Origin: Gammaproteobacteria bacterium
GTDB taxonomy: Bacteria > Pseudomonadota > Gammaproteobacteria > Pseudomonadales > Pseudohongiellaceae
Reading direction: 5' to 3'
NCBI GenBank assembly: GCA_018661465.1
Contig: JABJIC010000027.1
Coordinates: 1-64,000, forward strand
Length of the DNA stretch: 64,000 nt
Numbering within the stretch: position 1 is the stretch's first letter; the number at the start of each line of letters is the position of its first letter. Shown here piece after piece: positions 1-8,868 of this stretch. A program made the translations under genes and the position numbers. The notes under the pieces were generated by a model. That model saw only the letters and a program-made list of their open reading frames with translations, had not been told where the DNA came from and searched no databases.

Positions 1-341
1 CTTGGTGTAGATGCACCTGGCACGAAGGGCATGGCTAGCTCTTTAGCTTTTGATAGTAATGCATCTGAACTGCCAGGGCTGACTGCAAATTTGGCACCGG
101 CTGCTTGCACCTGCTGCAATTGCTCAGCAGTACGCACACTGCCAGCGCCGAGTGTCATCTGAGGTAAGTCTCGGGCAATATTTTCGATAGCAGCGATGGC
201 TACGTCTGAACGCAGGGTAATCTCGATGGCTGACATGCCTGCATTGAGCAAACATTCGGCGAGCGCTACGGCTTGGCCTGTCTGGCTAACGGTTACAACC
301 GGTACGATTTTAGAGGCGGCAAGAATTTCTCCTGCGTCCAC
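1..341 (-). CDS. eda: KDPG/KHG aldolase, N-terminal part (cut by window edge)
   Basis: Bifunctional 2-dehydro-3-deoxyphosphogluconate / 4-hydroxy-2-oxoglutarate aldolase of the Entner-Doudoroff pathway, which cleaves KDPG to pyruvate and glyceraldehyde 3-phosphate in the cytoplasm. I translated the minus strand from a GTG at 341-339, preceded by AGGAGAG. The first 113 residues show family motifs: IVPVVTV near residue 12, the EITLR motif with Glu40 and Arg44, a GAGSV strand, FAVSPG and PFVPGAST. The Schiff-base lysine lies beyond the window. The gene is the sink end of a sugar-acid route and fits the enolase-superfamily dehydratase encoded downstream at 5466-6662. The identification is strong; the C-terminal half cannot be checked. 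Confidence 0.88.
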   Translation of the reverse strand, partial: MDAGEILAASKIVPVVTVSQTGQAVALAECLLNAGMSAIEITLRSDVAIAAIENIARDLPQMTLGAGSVRTAEQLQQVQAAGAKFAVSPGSSDALLSKAKELAMPFVPGASTP

Positions 342-384
342 AATTCTCTCCTAATTCAACTTAGTATTATAAGGGGAAACGTTT

Positions 385-1161
385 CTATAATTTGCGTAGC
401 CAGATATTGCGGTAAGCCACTGGTGAGTCATGATCCTGTAAGGCTAATGGTAGATCACCATGGGTACGATAGTTGGGTTTACCAATGAATTCTGTTGGCC
501 CTTGAACTGTGACATTGTTTTGAATAAGAATGCCATTGTGAAACACAGTGAAAGTGGCTGGGCGGGTAAGCCGGCCGTCGCTGCCAAACAGTGGTGCCAT
601 GAACACAATATCGTAAGTTTGCCATTGGCCCGGCCCGAGAGAGGCGTTAACTAGCGGGATGTGCTGTTTGTAGATGCTGCCTGCCTGACCATTGACGTAG
701 GTTGGATTGTCCACCGAATCCAATACCTGTACTTCATAATCTTCCATTAGGAAAATGCCGCTATTGCCACGATCTTGGCTATCGCCGACTACTTCGGCAG
801 GCGATCTCCATTCCACGTGCAATTGTACGCTGCCGAAGCTTTCTCTCGTTTTGATCAGGCCGGTACCAGGTTCAACGATAAGGATGCCATCCTCTATGAG
901 CCATTGTGCATCACCGCCACGAACGGATTCCCACGCTGCGAGGCTTGAACCGTCAAATAAGACAATAGCGTCGGAAGGTGGGGTTTGCGCTGAAGCGGGT
1001 TTGACCTGCTTTGGTGCAGGCTCCCACAGTTCTGTTATTGCAGCTTGGGCATTTATGCGCGCTACCCGTTCCGCTCTTGATTCTTCCTGAGCAGTTGCTG
1101 AGTTATTTGTAACGGCTACTGCCAGAAGCATTGCTGCAAGTGTGTGAGAAGATTTAAGCAT
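385..1161 (-). CDS. Exported DUF1080 protein (3-keto-disaccharide hydrolase domain)
   Basis: A protein of about 258 residues with one DUF1080 domain (now called the 3-keto-disaccharide hydrolase domain), a jelly-roll fold used to cleave glycosides whose sugar has been oxidised at C3. I start at ATG 1161, which gives a clean signal peptide ending near NNSATAQ, so the product is periplasmic or outer-membrane. An upstream in-frame TTG at 1194 adds 11 residues and has no ribosome site. Visible domain features are LFDGSSLAAWE near residue 70, a GNSGIFLMEDYEVQVLDS stretch, the GSIYKQ turn and a C-terminal YRNIWLRKL strand. It fits the GMC oxidoreductase pair at 3357-5447 as a keto-sugar pathway. 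The domain call is firm; the substrate is unknown. Confidence 0.82.
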   Translation of the reverse strand: MLKSSHTLAAMLLAVAVTNNSATAQEESRAERVARINAQAAITELWEPAPKQVKPASAQTPPSDAIVLFDGSSLAAWESVRGGDAQWLIEDGILIVEPGTGLIKTRESFGSVQLHVEWRSPAEVVGDSQDRGNSGIFLMEDYEVQVLDSVDNPTYVNGQAGSIYKQHIPLVNASLGPGQWQTYDIVFMAPLFGSDGRLTRPATFTVFHNGILIQNNVTVQGPTEFIGKPNYRTHGDLPLALQDHDSPVAYRNIWLRKL

Positions 1162-1326
1162 ATTGGCTAAGGTCCAAGATGATGTGTAGGCCAAGAATTT
1201 TGCGGGAGCTTGGCGCGAATGTCTACCCTTATGGCTAGAAAGAATATGCAGAAATGATAGCTGTCTGGACGAAGCGTTCCTTTGCTACTTTGTTTTTACA
1301 TTGCCCCATTTTCCCTCAAACTACTC

Positions 1327-2322
1327 TTAATCTTGTGTAGCACCATGTTCCAAATATCCGTTCCTGACAATTGCTGCGGTTCTGTGCTCTCCTGTATGGT
1401 GCCACCCTGGAGGCATAATAATGCAGAGTATTTTGTTGATCAGCCCCGGAGTATTGAAGACGTCTCTGCCCAGAGCCACAAATTCTCCAAAGTAAACGTC
1501 GAAAAAGTTTCCTGAATCCATCTTTCGATTAATTCCGTAGTCTACTTTTACTTCCAATTGTTCCTCCTGATAGGTTCCAAATACCTTGTCCCAAATATTC
1601 AGCAGGTTGCAAAAATTGGTGTCTATATATAAAGGATTGCGAGCGTGGTGAACCCTGTGGTGTGAAGGTGTCAGCATGATCTTGTTCAAAAATCCGAACC
1701 TGGCATCTTTGATCATGTTCTCTCCCACGTGGATGAAAGCACCGTAGGTGCCATCAATGAACATGATGATAAATAACATTTCAGGCTGAACACCTAACAA
1801 GATGCACACAGTTGTTCGAATGGTGTCGGCATAGGGCGCTTCTAAGAAGAAGTGCGCATGGGTTACCGACAGGTTCATGTTTTCAGGTGCATGATGTGTC
1901 GAGTGCAGACACCAAAATAAGCGCACTTTGTGCCCGAGGTAGTGGTAGATGAAATGTCCGAATTCCCAGACTATGTAGCCGTAGATAAACCAGTACCAGG
2001 TCAAGCTGGTTTGAAAGGGTGCATATTTTTCAAACAGTCCGATACAAAGAACGATCATGCCTAGCGAAATGAATCTTCCGATAAATCGATTGGCCACATA
2101 AATCAGAAAATTAATTTTGTAGACTTTTGCCTGGGGCTTTTTATTAATCAGGCTCAGGATGAACTCAAAAATAAGCAGCAAAGGGATAATGGGAATAATA
2201 AAAGCACGTATGCCGTCATAGGTGGTGAAGGCACCGAATTCTCCTGCTCGTAGAATCTCCCACGCCTGGGAAATTCGTAGAAACCCGAGAACTTCGCTGT
2301 AGACTATTTGAATAATTTCCAT
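1327..2322 (-). CDS. Sterol desaturase / fatty acid hydroxylase superfamily membrane protein
   Basis: A 331-residue integral membrane di-iron oxygenase of the fatty acid hydroxylase superfamily. The histidine clusters are clear: H123-x3-H127-x3-H131, H140-x2-HH (143-144) and HHRVHH at 221-226. Hydrophobic segments near residues 38-60, 80-97, 105-122 and 170-192 precede or separate them. Family members hydroxylate or desaturate sterols, carotenoids, ceramides or alkylglycerols using O2 and an electron donor. The gene stands alone on the minus strand, with 165 bp to the DUF1080 gene, so a shared pathway is not shown. Substrate and regiochemistry cannot be told from sequence. Confidence 0.82.
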   Translation of the reverse strand: MEIIQIVYSEVLGFLRISQAWEILRAGEFGAFTTYDGIRAFIIPIIPLLLIFEFILSLINKKPQAKVYKINFLIYVANRFIGRFISLGMIVLCIGLFEKYAPFQTSLTWYWFIYGYIVWEFGHFIYHYLGHKVRLFWCLHSTHHAPENMNLSVTHAHFFLEAPYADTIRTTVCILLGVQPEMLFIIMFIDGTYGAFIHVGENMIKDARFGFLNKIMLTPSHHRVHHARNPLYIDTNFCNLLNIWDKVFGTYQEEQLEVKVDYGINRKMDSGNFFDVYFGEFVALGRDVFNTPGLINKILCIIMPPGWHHTGEHRTAAIVRNGYLEHGATQD

Positions 2323-2507
2323 GGCTGTTATTGTTATGATGAGTGCTATTTTTAGCTAGCAGGAATGCATGCCCAATTTATAGGATTGCTCAAGAGTGCA
2401 GGCATTCCAGGACAAAGTCAAAAGTCGGGAATTCAGTTATTATGATCGCAAAGTAAGTCATGCTCACCATTCAGGCATAGCATCAATATCATTCAGAAGG
2501 CAGGATA

Positions 2508-3281
2508 ATGAGAATATATTCGACATTGAAAGCAGTAATACTTACGTCAGCCTTTTGCCTCTTTGCTTTGCTGCTGCAGAGTGAGAACGGTTTTGCTGCA
2601 GAAGGAGAATCTCAATTTGCTATTCCTTCAACGAACGAAGGCTTGCCAGGAGAAGGACCAATCCGGCGTTACGAGTGGTTTCAAAACCTTTGGGAGAGCC
2701 GACGCTCGAGCTGGTTTGAATCCATCGAGATAGATCAGGGCGCGGTAGTTTTTCTAGGTGATTCCATCATTCAAGGCTGGGGTGAAGGACTGGACGCTGC
2801 GTTTCCGGGAATGAAGGTGGCTAATCGAGGTATCAGTGGTGATACCTCTCGAGGAGTACTCATTCGACTTGAGGAGGACGTGTTTGCCGCGAATCCCTCG
2901 GCGGTCGTTTTACTCATCGGTACCAATGATCTAGAGGAGGGAGCAGCGCCAGAAGTCATTGCCAATAATGTTCAGTTGATTCTGGAGGCAATATCTAAAT
3001 TTAACCCAGAGATACCCATCATTTTCTGCGATGTTATGCCAAGTTCCAGCCAGATGAGCAGACCTACAGAGCAGATCCAGGCGGTCAATGCTTTGTATCG
3101 CAATATTTTACAGAACTATCCGCAGGCAACCCGATTGGATACGTTTTCGCTTTTTGACAACGGTGAAGGCAATGCCAGCCTGAATGAGTTTCCTGATTTG
3201 CTGCATCCCAATGAACTTGGCTATGCGAAATGGGCAGAAGCTTTGCGGCCCGTGCTAAGGCAATTAGAACTAATGATGTAA
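2508..3281 (+). CDS. Exported SGNH/GDSL hydrolase
   Basis: A 257-residue SGNH-fold esterase with an N-terminal signal peptide (hydrophobic residues 8-24). The four signature blocks are present: block I GDSII with nucleophile Ser86, block II NRGISGDT with the Gly of the oxyanion hole, block III GTND with Asn140, and block V DLLHPN with Asp230 and His233. It resembles the PAF-acetylhydrolase-gamma-like branch often found in carbohydrate clusters, where it removes acyl groups from sugars. The ATG follows AAGGCAGGA at good spacing. It is the only plus-strand gene between two minus-strand blocks. Deacetylation of the imported glycan is an inference from context. Confidence 0.82.
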   Translation: MRIYSTLKAVILTSAFCLFALLLQSENGFAAEGESQFAIPSTNEGLPGEGPIRRYEWFQNLWESRRSSWFESIEIDQGAVVFLGDSIIQGWGEGLDAAFPGMKVANRGISGDTSRGVLIRLEEDVFAANPSAVVLLIGTNDLEEGAAPEVIANNVQLILEAISKFNPEIPIIFCDVMPSSSQMSRPTEQIQAVNALYRNILQNYPQATRLDTFSLFDNGEGNASLNEFPDLLHPNELGYAKWAEALRPVLRQLELMM

Positions 3282-3296
3282 GACTGAGAAAACAGA

Positions 3297-3350
3297 GTGT
3301 GCTAAGAATTCGCAGAAGTCCGGTTATGAAAACTACTGCATTTTTACTCT
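3297..3350. repeat. Copy A of a degenerate ~54-bp intergenic repeat
   Basis: Starts GTGTGCTAA and ends AAACTACTGCATTTTTACTCT. A related copy lies at 18987-19038, with identical outer blocks and a diverged centre. Both copies sit just downstream of a plus-strand gene. It may be a decayed REP/MITE-like element; no transposase is nearby. Confidence 0.5.
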
Positions 3351-3356
3351 TACTCA

Positions 3357-3824
3357 TTAATCACAGGATTTGTATAAAGACGGCCGTCCACGGACTTCTT
3401 CCAGTAGACCCCAGTCTTCATCGCTCAATTCGTAGCCCTCTGGAAATGGTGGGCCTGGGCGGCGATTGTAAGCCTTGTGCACTCGCTCATCCTTATAGTA
3501 AGCGCGAATGATCAAGGGGAAAAACAGTTTGAAGAACACGTGGGATTGAGCTGGCCAGCTTTCTATTTGATTGGATATCCAGTCGTTGAATTTTTCAGCC
3601 TTCCAATGGCTTGCTGCGCTAATTCCGCCTTCAGATTCTAAGAGTTCATGAAAAGCATTAAGCAGGCTGTTCAAGGCGTCAGTGGTGTTGCTGTACAAGC
3701 GCTGGAAAACTTCTTCATCGTCAGCCCCAGGCAGTGATCTCTCAGTAGACGGTGGAATTACAGAAGCAGCTATTTGCTTGAGGAGCTGTTCTTCATCTTT
3801 GCTGAATCCGGGTTTGATACTCAT
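3357..3824 (-). CDS. Gluconate 2-dehydrogenase subunit 3 family protein
   Basis: A 155-residue small subunit of the gluconate 2-dehydrogenase subunit 3 family, which partners GMC flavoproteins in membrane or periplasmic sugar dehydrogenases, including glucoside 3-dehydrogenases. The N-terminal stretch FSKDEEQLLKQIAASVIPPS and the C-terminal SHVFFKLFFPLIIRAYY followed by GPPFPEGYEL match the family layout. The gene lies 24 bp downstream of the GMC gene on the same strand, as in known two-subunit enzymes. Unusually, there is no Tat signal at the N-terminus; in classical systems this subunit carries the twin-arginine signal that exports the pair. The pair here may therefore act in the cytoplasm. 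Confidence 0.75.
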   Translation of the reverse strand: MSIKPGFSKDEEQLLKQIAASVIPPSTERSLPGADDEEVFQRLYSNTTDALNSLLNAFHELLESEGGISAASHWKAEKFNDWISNQIESWPAQSHVFFKLFFPLIIRAYYKDERVHKAYNRRPGPPFPEGYELSDEDWGLLEEVRGRPSLYKSCD

Positions 3825-3848
3825 AATATTTTCAGCCTAGCCAAACGC

Positions 3849-5447
3849 CTAATCAAAAAGAGACGCGTTACTCAAACGTGTCTTGATGGAATCGGCGATA
3901 TACAAGGACAATGCTTGTATCGTTGATGTTGGATTCACGCCGCCACTGGTAACAAATAAGCTGCCATCGATAACAAACAGGTTTTTGACATCATGGCTTC
4001 TGCCCCATTCATTAACCACAGACTTTTCCGGGTCGGTACCCATACGCGCGGTTCCCAGGTTATGCCAGCCAGCCATTGGCATCGGAGACTGAGTGCGAAT
4101 TATTTCTTCAGCGCCAGCTGCCTCAAATAGCTCTCGTCCTCGAGCCTCTGCAAAGCCAAGGATCTTGCGACTATTCTCGCCCAGCTTGTAATTTATTTTG
4201 GGCGCAGGAATGCCATTGCCATCGGTTAATGATCCGTCGAGGGAAACGAAATTGCTTTCCTCGGGCAAATCTTCGCACACCGCAGCGACTGCCATAATGC
4301 GATCGGCAAGTTGCGAATATGCTTCATGATGATTCGTGCCCATGGGTAAGCGTCCTGTTAATAAGCCAATCATGGCAGTGGTGAGCGGACCGTGGCCTCT
4401 GTGCATCTCGATTGAAAAGCCGCGCACAAATCCTCTCGCTGTGTCCGTTTCATAAAACTCGTGAGACTGTATTCCTTTCAATGGTCCACGGCTGCCGTCC
4501 AGTGCATCTTTAAAGCGTGCTTCCACAGTGGCATAGGGATGGAACATGAGATTCTTGCCTACCAGACCGCTGCGATTGGCCAGGCCGTCAGGGAATAGAC
4601 TGGACTTGGAGTTTAATAGCAGCCGCGGTGTACCAATGCCGTTGCAGGCTACTACTACCATCTGTGCCGATTGGCGGTGTGTGTTCCCATTCGCGTCAAA
4701 GTAGATGACGCCGGTGGCCATGCCATCAGGTCCTACTGTGACTTCCTGCACCCGACAGTTTGTTTTCAGATGCACACCCTGGCGAATCGCTTCGGGCCAG
4801 TAAGTCACATCGACGCTTCCTTTTGCGCCCTGGGCGCAACCTGATCCACACAGGCCAATATTGATACATTTATCTCTGCCTTCGTATTCGGTGGTATTGA
4901 TCGCGCAATCCGCTGGCCACCAGTGCCAGCCTAGCTTGTTATAAGCGCGGGCAAGAGCGCTGCCGGATTTTCCCAGTGGAATAGGTGGCATGGGAGCTTG
5001 CTTGGGTGGATAAGCCGGATCCCCGGCGAGGCCGGAAACTCCCATCATGCGATCATTGAGTTCATAGAAGGGAGTAAGGGTTTCGTAATCGATTGGCCAG
5101 TCCTCGGCGACACCATCCAGCGTTCTTACGCGAAAGTCTGATGGGTGTAGCCGGGGGAAATGGGCAGCATAGAGTATGGTGCCTCCGCCAACTCCATTGA
5201 AATTGGCAGCGGCGATATCTGAGTCTTCATTGTTGACGGGATAGTCTGCGCTGGATTTGCGAATATTGGGATCAAAACTGAAGTCGTCTCTTAGCTCAAA
5301 GTCTGAGCTCATTGCAGGATAGTTCCCGTGGTCTACCCAGTCGCCCTGTTCCAGACAAAGAATTTTCATCTTTGTATCAGCAAGGCTCCAGGCGAAGGCA
5401 GCTGCAGAGGCGCCACCACCAATAATGAGAACATCTACGTCTTTCAT
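3849..5447 (-). CDS. GMC family FAD-dependent oxidoreductase
   Basis: A 532-residue GMC oxidoreductase. The FAD-binding Rossmann motif IIGGGASAAAFAWSLAD is at residues 7-23, followed by the acidic end of beta-2 (CLEQGDW). A GVGGGTILYAAHFPR block sits near residue 85, a Cys-rich segment CINIGLCGSGC near 193-203, and the C-terminal domain has GWHNLGTARMG and GGVNPTSTIQAL with the catalytic His/Asn pair. Members of this branch with a subunit 3 partner oxidise hydroxyls of sugars and glycosides, passing electrons to a cytochrome or quinone. No cytochrome c gene is adjacent. No signal peptide is visible. It is probably the keto-sugar-forming enzyme of the cluster, with DUF1080 downstream. Confidence 0.85.
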   Translation of the reverse strand: MKDVDVLIIGGGASAAAFAWSLADTKMKILCLEQGDWVDHGNYPAMSSDFELRDDFSFDPNIRKSSADYPVNNEDSDIAAANFNGVGGGTILYAAHFPRLHPSDFRVRTLDGVAEDWPIDYETLTPFYELNDRMMGVSGLAGDPAYPPKQAPMPPIPLGKSGSALARAYNKLGWHWWPADCAINTTEYEGRDKCINIGLCGSGCAQGAKGSVDVTYWPEAIRQGVHLKTNCRVQEVTVGPDGMATGVIYFDANGNTHRQSAQMVVVACNGIGTPRLLLNSKSSLFPDGLANRSGLVGKNLMFHPYATVEARFKDALDGSRGPLKGIQSHEFYETDTARGFVRGFSIEMHRGHGPLTTAMIGLLTGRLPMGTNHHEAYSQLADRIMAVAAVCEDLPEESNFVSLDGSLTDGNGIPAPKINYKLGENSRKILGFAEARGRELFEAAGAEEIIRTQSPMPMAGWHNLGTARMGTDPEKSVVNEWGRSHDVKNLFVIDGSLFVTSGGVNPTSTIQALSLYIADSIKTRLSNASLFD

Positions 5448-5465
5448 TACTTGCTTAAAATCCCC

Positions 5466-6662
5466 TTAGTTTGAATTGGAGACTAGGTATTTTTCTAAAA
5501 CGGCTTCGTCCAATTCCACCCCGATACCAGGTCGATCTGGAACAAGCAGGTCACCTTTTTCCCAGACTAAAGCTTGTTTTACGATCTCGTTGAAAAATCC
5601 GTCGGACTTGCCAATACTTTCCTGAATAAGAAAGTTGGGAATGCTGGCATCGATTTGCAAGGCAGCGGCTGTAATAACTGGGCCGCCCCAAACATGTGGT
5701 GCCATTAATACGTAGTGAGTTTCGGCAAGGGCGGCGATTTTCTTAACTGCGGTTATACCACCGGCACTGCCCAGATCGGGTTGAGCTACTGCGCAGGCCT
5801 TGGCCTGAAACAGGCGTTGGAATTCATGGGCAGTCACCAGCCGTTCGCCTGTGGAAACCGGGATACTGGTAGCCGCAGCGACGCGCGCCATTTCTTCACA
5901 GTTTTCCGGTGGGCAGGGTTCTTCCAGCCACAGTGGATCATATTGTTCGATGCGCTTGGCGAATCGAATCGCCGCTGCCGGTGTGATTTGTCCATGGGTA
6001 CCAATCAGGATGTCCGCTTCTTCACCCACTGCTTCTCGAACAGCGCCCACCACTCGTGCGCCCATGCCGAGTTCTTTTTGGGGAAGGTCCCAGGGCTGTT
6101 GAATATTTTGTGCTTCCTTGTTTTGAATCAGGGGATCGAACTTAAGTCCGGTAAATCCTTCGGCCACATAGGACGCTGCCAATTCACCCATGCGTTCAGG
6201 GTCGGATACCCAGGCTATGCCGGTTGAGCGCAGGCTGCTGGGATCGGAATCATCGTATATATAGCTGTAAGTGCGAATGCGATCTCTGAATTTGCCACCG
6301 AGCAATTCATATACCGGGGTGTTGTAGTGTTTGCCAGCCAGATCCCATAGCGCGGTATCAAATGCGCTGATGATTCCGAAGGTGGAGTAATCGGGGTGCA
6401 GATGGGTGAGTTTCTGGTAAAGCCTGTGATGGAGTCGTTCCCTGTCGAGTGCATTTTCACCCTTTAGATGCGCGTCGAAAATTTCTTTGATCAATGAATC
6501 GTAACTACTTTCAAGACCTCTGAAGCAGGAAAGCACAGCCGTCTCTCCCCAGCCTTCCAGCCCATCGTCGGTTTCCAGTTTGAGGAAGTACCAGTGCATC
6601 CCCCCTTTATGTGGCGGCTCAGTTTTAATGACGAAGCTGCGTACGCCAGTGAGCGTTGGCAT
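5466..6662 (-). CDS. Enolase-superfamily sugar-acid dehydratase (mandelate racemase / galactonate dehydratase-like)
   Basis: A 398-residue mandelate racemase/muconate lactonizing enzyme family protein, closest in layout to D-galactonate dehydratase. Such enzymes convert aldonates to 2-keto-3-deoxy acids using Mg2+. Visible motifs are the N-terminal capping domain ending GWGE, GLKFDPL with Lys174, LEEP with Glu247, STGER with Glu273, QPDLGSAGGIT with Asp296, and APHVWGGP with His323, then Glu348. The usual first metal ligand (Asp of the VDFHGR-type motif) is replaced by G221-T222-H223-G. The gene sits 18 bp upstream of the GMC gene on the same strand, implying one transcript. The product would feed a KDPG/KDPGal aldolase such as the eda at 1-341. 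The substrate is not assignable. Confidence 0.78.
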   Translation of the reverse strand: MPTLTGVRSFVIKTEPPHKGGMHWYFLKLETDDGLEGWGETAVLSCFRGLESSYDSLIKEIFDAHLKGENALDRERLHHRLYQKLTHLHPDYSTFGIISAFDTALWDLAGKHYNTPVYELLGGKFRDRIRTYSYIYDDSDPSSLRSTGIAWVSDPERMGELAASYVAEGFTGLKFDPLIQNKEAQNIQQPWDLPQKELGMGARVVGAVREAVGEEADILIGTHGQITPAAAIRFAKRIEQYDPLWLEEPCPPENCEEMARVAAATSIPVSTGERLVTAHEFQRLFQAKACAVAQPDLGSAGGITAVKKIAALAETHYVLMAPHVWGGPVITAAALQIDASIPNFLIQESIGKSDGFFNEIVKQALVWEKGDLLVPDRPGIGVELDEAVLEKYLVSNSN

Positions 6663-6742
6663 TGTTCGACTCCTTTAAGGCTGAAACAGTTGAATTAAGT
6701 GATTGCCCGAGTAGTCTATTAGAATATCCAATTCAGCGCGTC

Positions 6743-6771
6743 TTGCCTATTATTATAGTTGTGCTTTAATA
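6743..6771 (+). promoter_or_regulatory. Possible sigma-70 promoter for the Gfo/Idh-AKR-TauD operon
   Basis: TTGCCT at 6743-6748, a 17-bp spacer, then TTAATA at 6766-6771, 47 bp before the TTG start at 6818. The spacer contains the AT-rich word TATTATA that recurs in other spacers of this region. It lies in the 155-bp divergent gap between the dehydratase and oxidoreductase genes. Confidence 0.4.
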
Positions 6772-6817
6772 CGAAAATTCTGATAGCGACTGAATTCAAA
6801 TTGGTGGAGGGTGAAGC

Positions 6818-7888
6818 TTGACTATACGTTACGGCATAATTGGCACCGGCATGATGGGCTGCGAGCATATTCGCAATCTGGCGGTCATGGATGACGTTGA
6901 TGTGGTAGCAGTTGCTGACCCGAATGAAGAGCCGCGACAATGGGCTGAAAAATACTGCGCTGATCGGTTCACACCAAGAGTCCATGAAGACTACAGGGAG
7001 ATTCTCGACAACGACGATATCGATGCCCTGGTTATTGCGTCACCGAACTTCACCCATATCGATGTTATGCGCGATGTATTTAAAACCGACAAGCACGTGA
7101 TGTTGGAAAAACCCATGTGCACAACTCTTTCTGACGCACTGGAATTGGATAGGTGCGCAGAATCACACAAGGGCATCGTCTGGATTGGTCTCGAATATCG
7201 CTATATGCCAACGACTTCAGCACTGCTGCATCATCTACCCGATATCGGCAATGTAAAGATGTGTGCGATTCAGGAACATCGCTTTCCCTTTCTCAAAAAA
7301 GTGGGGGATTGGAATCGGTTTAATCGCAACACCGGGGGTACCCTGGTAGAAAAGTGTTGCCACTTTTTTGATCTGATGAACCTGGTTGTTCCTGGCAATC
7401 CTGTACGGGCGATTGCCTCCGGTGCTCAATCCGTCAATCACCTGGATGAATCGTACAATGGTGAAGTGCCTGACATTCTCGATAACGCATACGTAATCGT
7501 GGAATACGACAGCGGTGCCCGGGCAATGTTGGATCTATGCATGTTTGCAGAAGGTTCCAAATACGAGCAGATGATCGCTGTTACCGGAGACGATGGAAAA
7601 TTGGAAACTACAGTGCCTGGAGACGAAGTCTTCATAAGCAAGCGAGAACGCAACTCGGGTAAGTCTGTGCAAATTGAAATGGATCCGCGGGTAAAGCACG
7701 AAGGTTTTCACCATGGATCAAGTTTTCTTGAGCACCGGGAATTTATCGATGCAATTCGCGAAGGAAGACCACCGGCCGTAACGACCCGGGATGGTCTGAT
7801 GTCGGTACTGTTGGGAATGGCCGCCCAGAAGTCCATCGAAAGTGGCCAGGCAGTCGATATCCAGAGTCTATTAACAAGTAAACAGTAG
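6818..7888 (+). CDS. Gfo/Idh/MocA family oxidoreductase
   Basis: A 356-residue NAD(P)-dependent sugar oxidoreductase. The Rossmann motif GIIGTGMMG is at residues 6-14, the EKP motif with Lys98 at 97-99, and GGTLVEKCCHFFD at 173-185 holds the usual C-terminal substrate-site residues (Lys179, His182, Asp185). The start is TTG 6818, supported by GGAGGG at 6806-6811. Members interconvert hydroxyl and keto groups of cyclitols and sugars, including reduction of 3-keto sugars, which suits this cluster. It is first in a plus-strand operon with an aldo/keto reductase (11-bp gap) and a TauD-type oxygenase. The exact substrate is unknown. Confidence 0.85.
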   Translation: MTIRYGIIGTGMMGCEHIRNLAVMDDVDVVAVADPNEEPRQWAEKYCADRFTPRVHEDYREILDNDDIDALVIASPNFTHIDVMRDVFKTDKHVMLEKPMCTTLSDALELDRCAESHKGIVWIGLEYRYMPTTSALLHHLPDIGNVKMCAIQEHRFPFLKKVGDWNRFNRNTGGTLVEKCCHFFDLMNLVVPGNPVRAIASGAQSVNHLDESYNGEVPDILDNAYVIVEYDSGARAMLDLCMFAEGSKYEQMIAVTGDDGKLETTVPGDEVFISKRERNSGKSVQIEMDPRVKHEGFHHGSSFLEHREFIDAIREGRPPAVTTRDGLMSVLLGMAAQKSIESGQAVDIQSLLTSKQ

Positions 7889-7899
7889 AACTTAAACTC

Positions 7900-8868
7900 A
7901 TGCCATATAACTCAGTCAAAGAAATGCCGCCTATTGGATTTGGATTGTGGAAGATAGCGCCGGACAGTTGTGAAGAAGCTGTAGTCGAGGCTATTCGCTG
8001 TGGCTATCGCCACTTCGATGCTGCGAGTGACTACGGTAATGAATCAGAAGTTGGTCGGGGATTGCAGCGCGCAATTGCAGAAGGTTTATGTACCCGGGAA
8101 GAACTCTGGATTACTTCCAAGTTGTGGAATACCTATCACGCGCCGGAGCATGTGCCTGCAGCACTTGAGCGTACGCTAAATGATCTGCAATTGGACTATC
8201 TGGATTTGTATCTCATCCACTTTCCAATTGCGTTGAGCTATGTCCCCTTTGCATCCAGATATCCGGCGGAGTGGTTCTTTGATCCAGACGGCGAGCATCC
8301 GGAAATGAGACTGGCGAAAGTACCGTTGAGTGATACCTGGCGTGCCATGGAATCCTTGAAAGAGAGCGGAACTGTCAAGCACATCGGCGTGTGTAACTAC
8401 AGCAGTGGTCTTCTCCACGATCTGATGAACTACAGCAAGTTACCTCCTGAAGTGCTGCAGATTGAATCTCATCCATATCTGACACAAGAGAATCTTGTTC
8501 GCCTGGCAAAAAATTATGACCTGGAGGTCACAGCTTTTTCTCCTCTAGGCTCCCTGTCCTATGTAGAGCTGGACATGGCCGATGTGGATGAGTCGATTCT
8601 CGAGCAAGCTGTTGTTAAAGACATTGCCAATCGCATCGGCTGTACTCCCGCACAGGTGTTATTGGGTTGGGGAGTGCAGCGGGGCACATCGCTCGTAGTA
8701 AAAAGCATGAATCCAGAACGCATGGCTCAAAATTTGAGCGCAACAGAAATCCAGCTTTCGCAAGATGACATGGATAGTATTTCGGCGCTTAATAGAAATC
8801 GCCGTTACAATGATCCAGGTATGTTTTGCGAGGCAGCATTCAATACTTTTCATCCTATCTATGACTAA
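7900..8868 (+). CDS. Aldo/keto reductase
   Basis: A 322-residue NAD(P)H-dependent (beta/alpha)8 reductase similar to xylose and aldose reductases. The catalytic tetrad is intact: Asp40 (HFDAASDYGNE), Tyr45, Lys74 (ITSKLW) and His107 (LIHFP). GVCNYS and IESHPYL blocks follow, and near the C-terminus LVVKSMNPERMAQN binds the 2'-phosphate or adenosine part of the cofactor. It probably reduces an aldehyde or ketose formed from the imported compound. The ATG lies 11 bp after the Gfo/Idh gene, and the stop overlaps the start of the next gene by 8 bp, so the three are co-transcribed and probably translationally coupled. Confidence 0.88.
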   Translation: MPYNSVKEMPPIGFGLWKIAPDSCEEAVVEAIRCGYRHFDAASDYGNESEVGRGLQRAIAEGLCTREELWITSKLWNTYHAPEHVPAALERTLNDLQLDYLDLYLIHFPIALSYVPFASRYPAEWFFDPDGEHPEMRLAKVPLSDTWRAMESLKESGTVKHIGVCNYSSGLLHDLMNYSKLPPEVLQIESHPYLTQENLVRLAKNYDLEVTAFSPLGSLSYVELDMADVDESILEQAVVKDIANRIGCTPAQVLLGWGVQRGTSLVVKSMNPERMAQNLSATEIQLSQDDMDSISALNRNRRYNDPGMFCEAAFNTFHPIYD

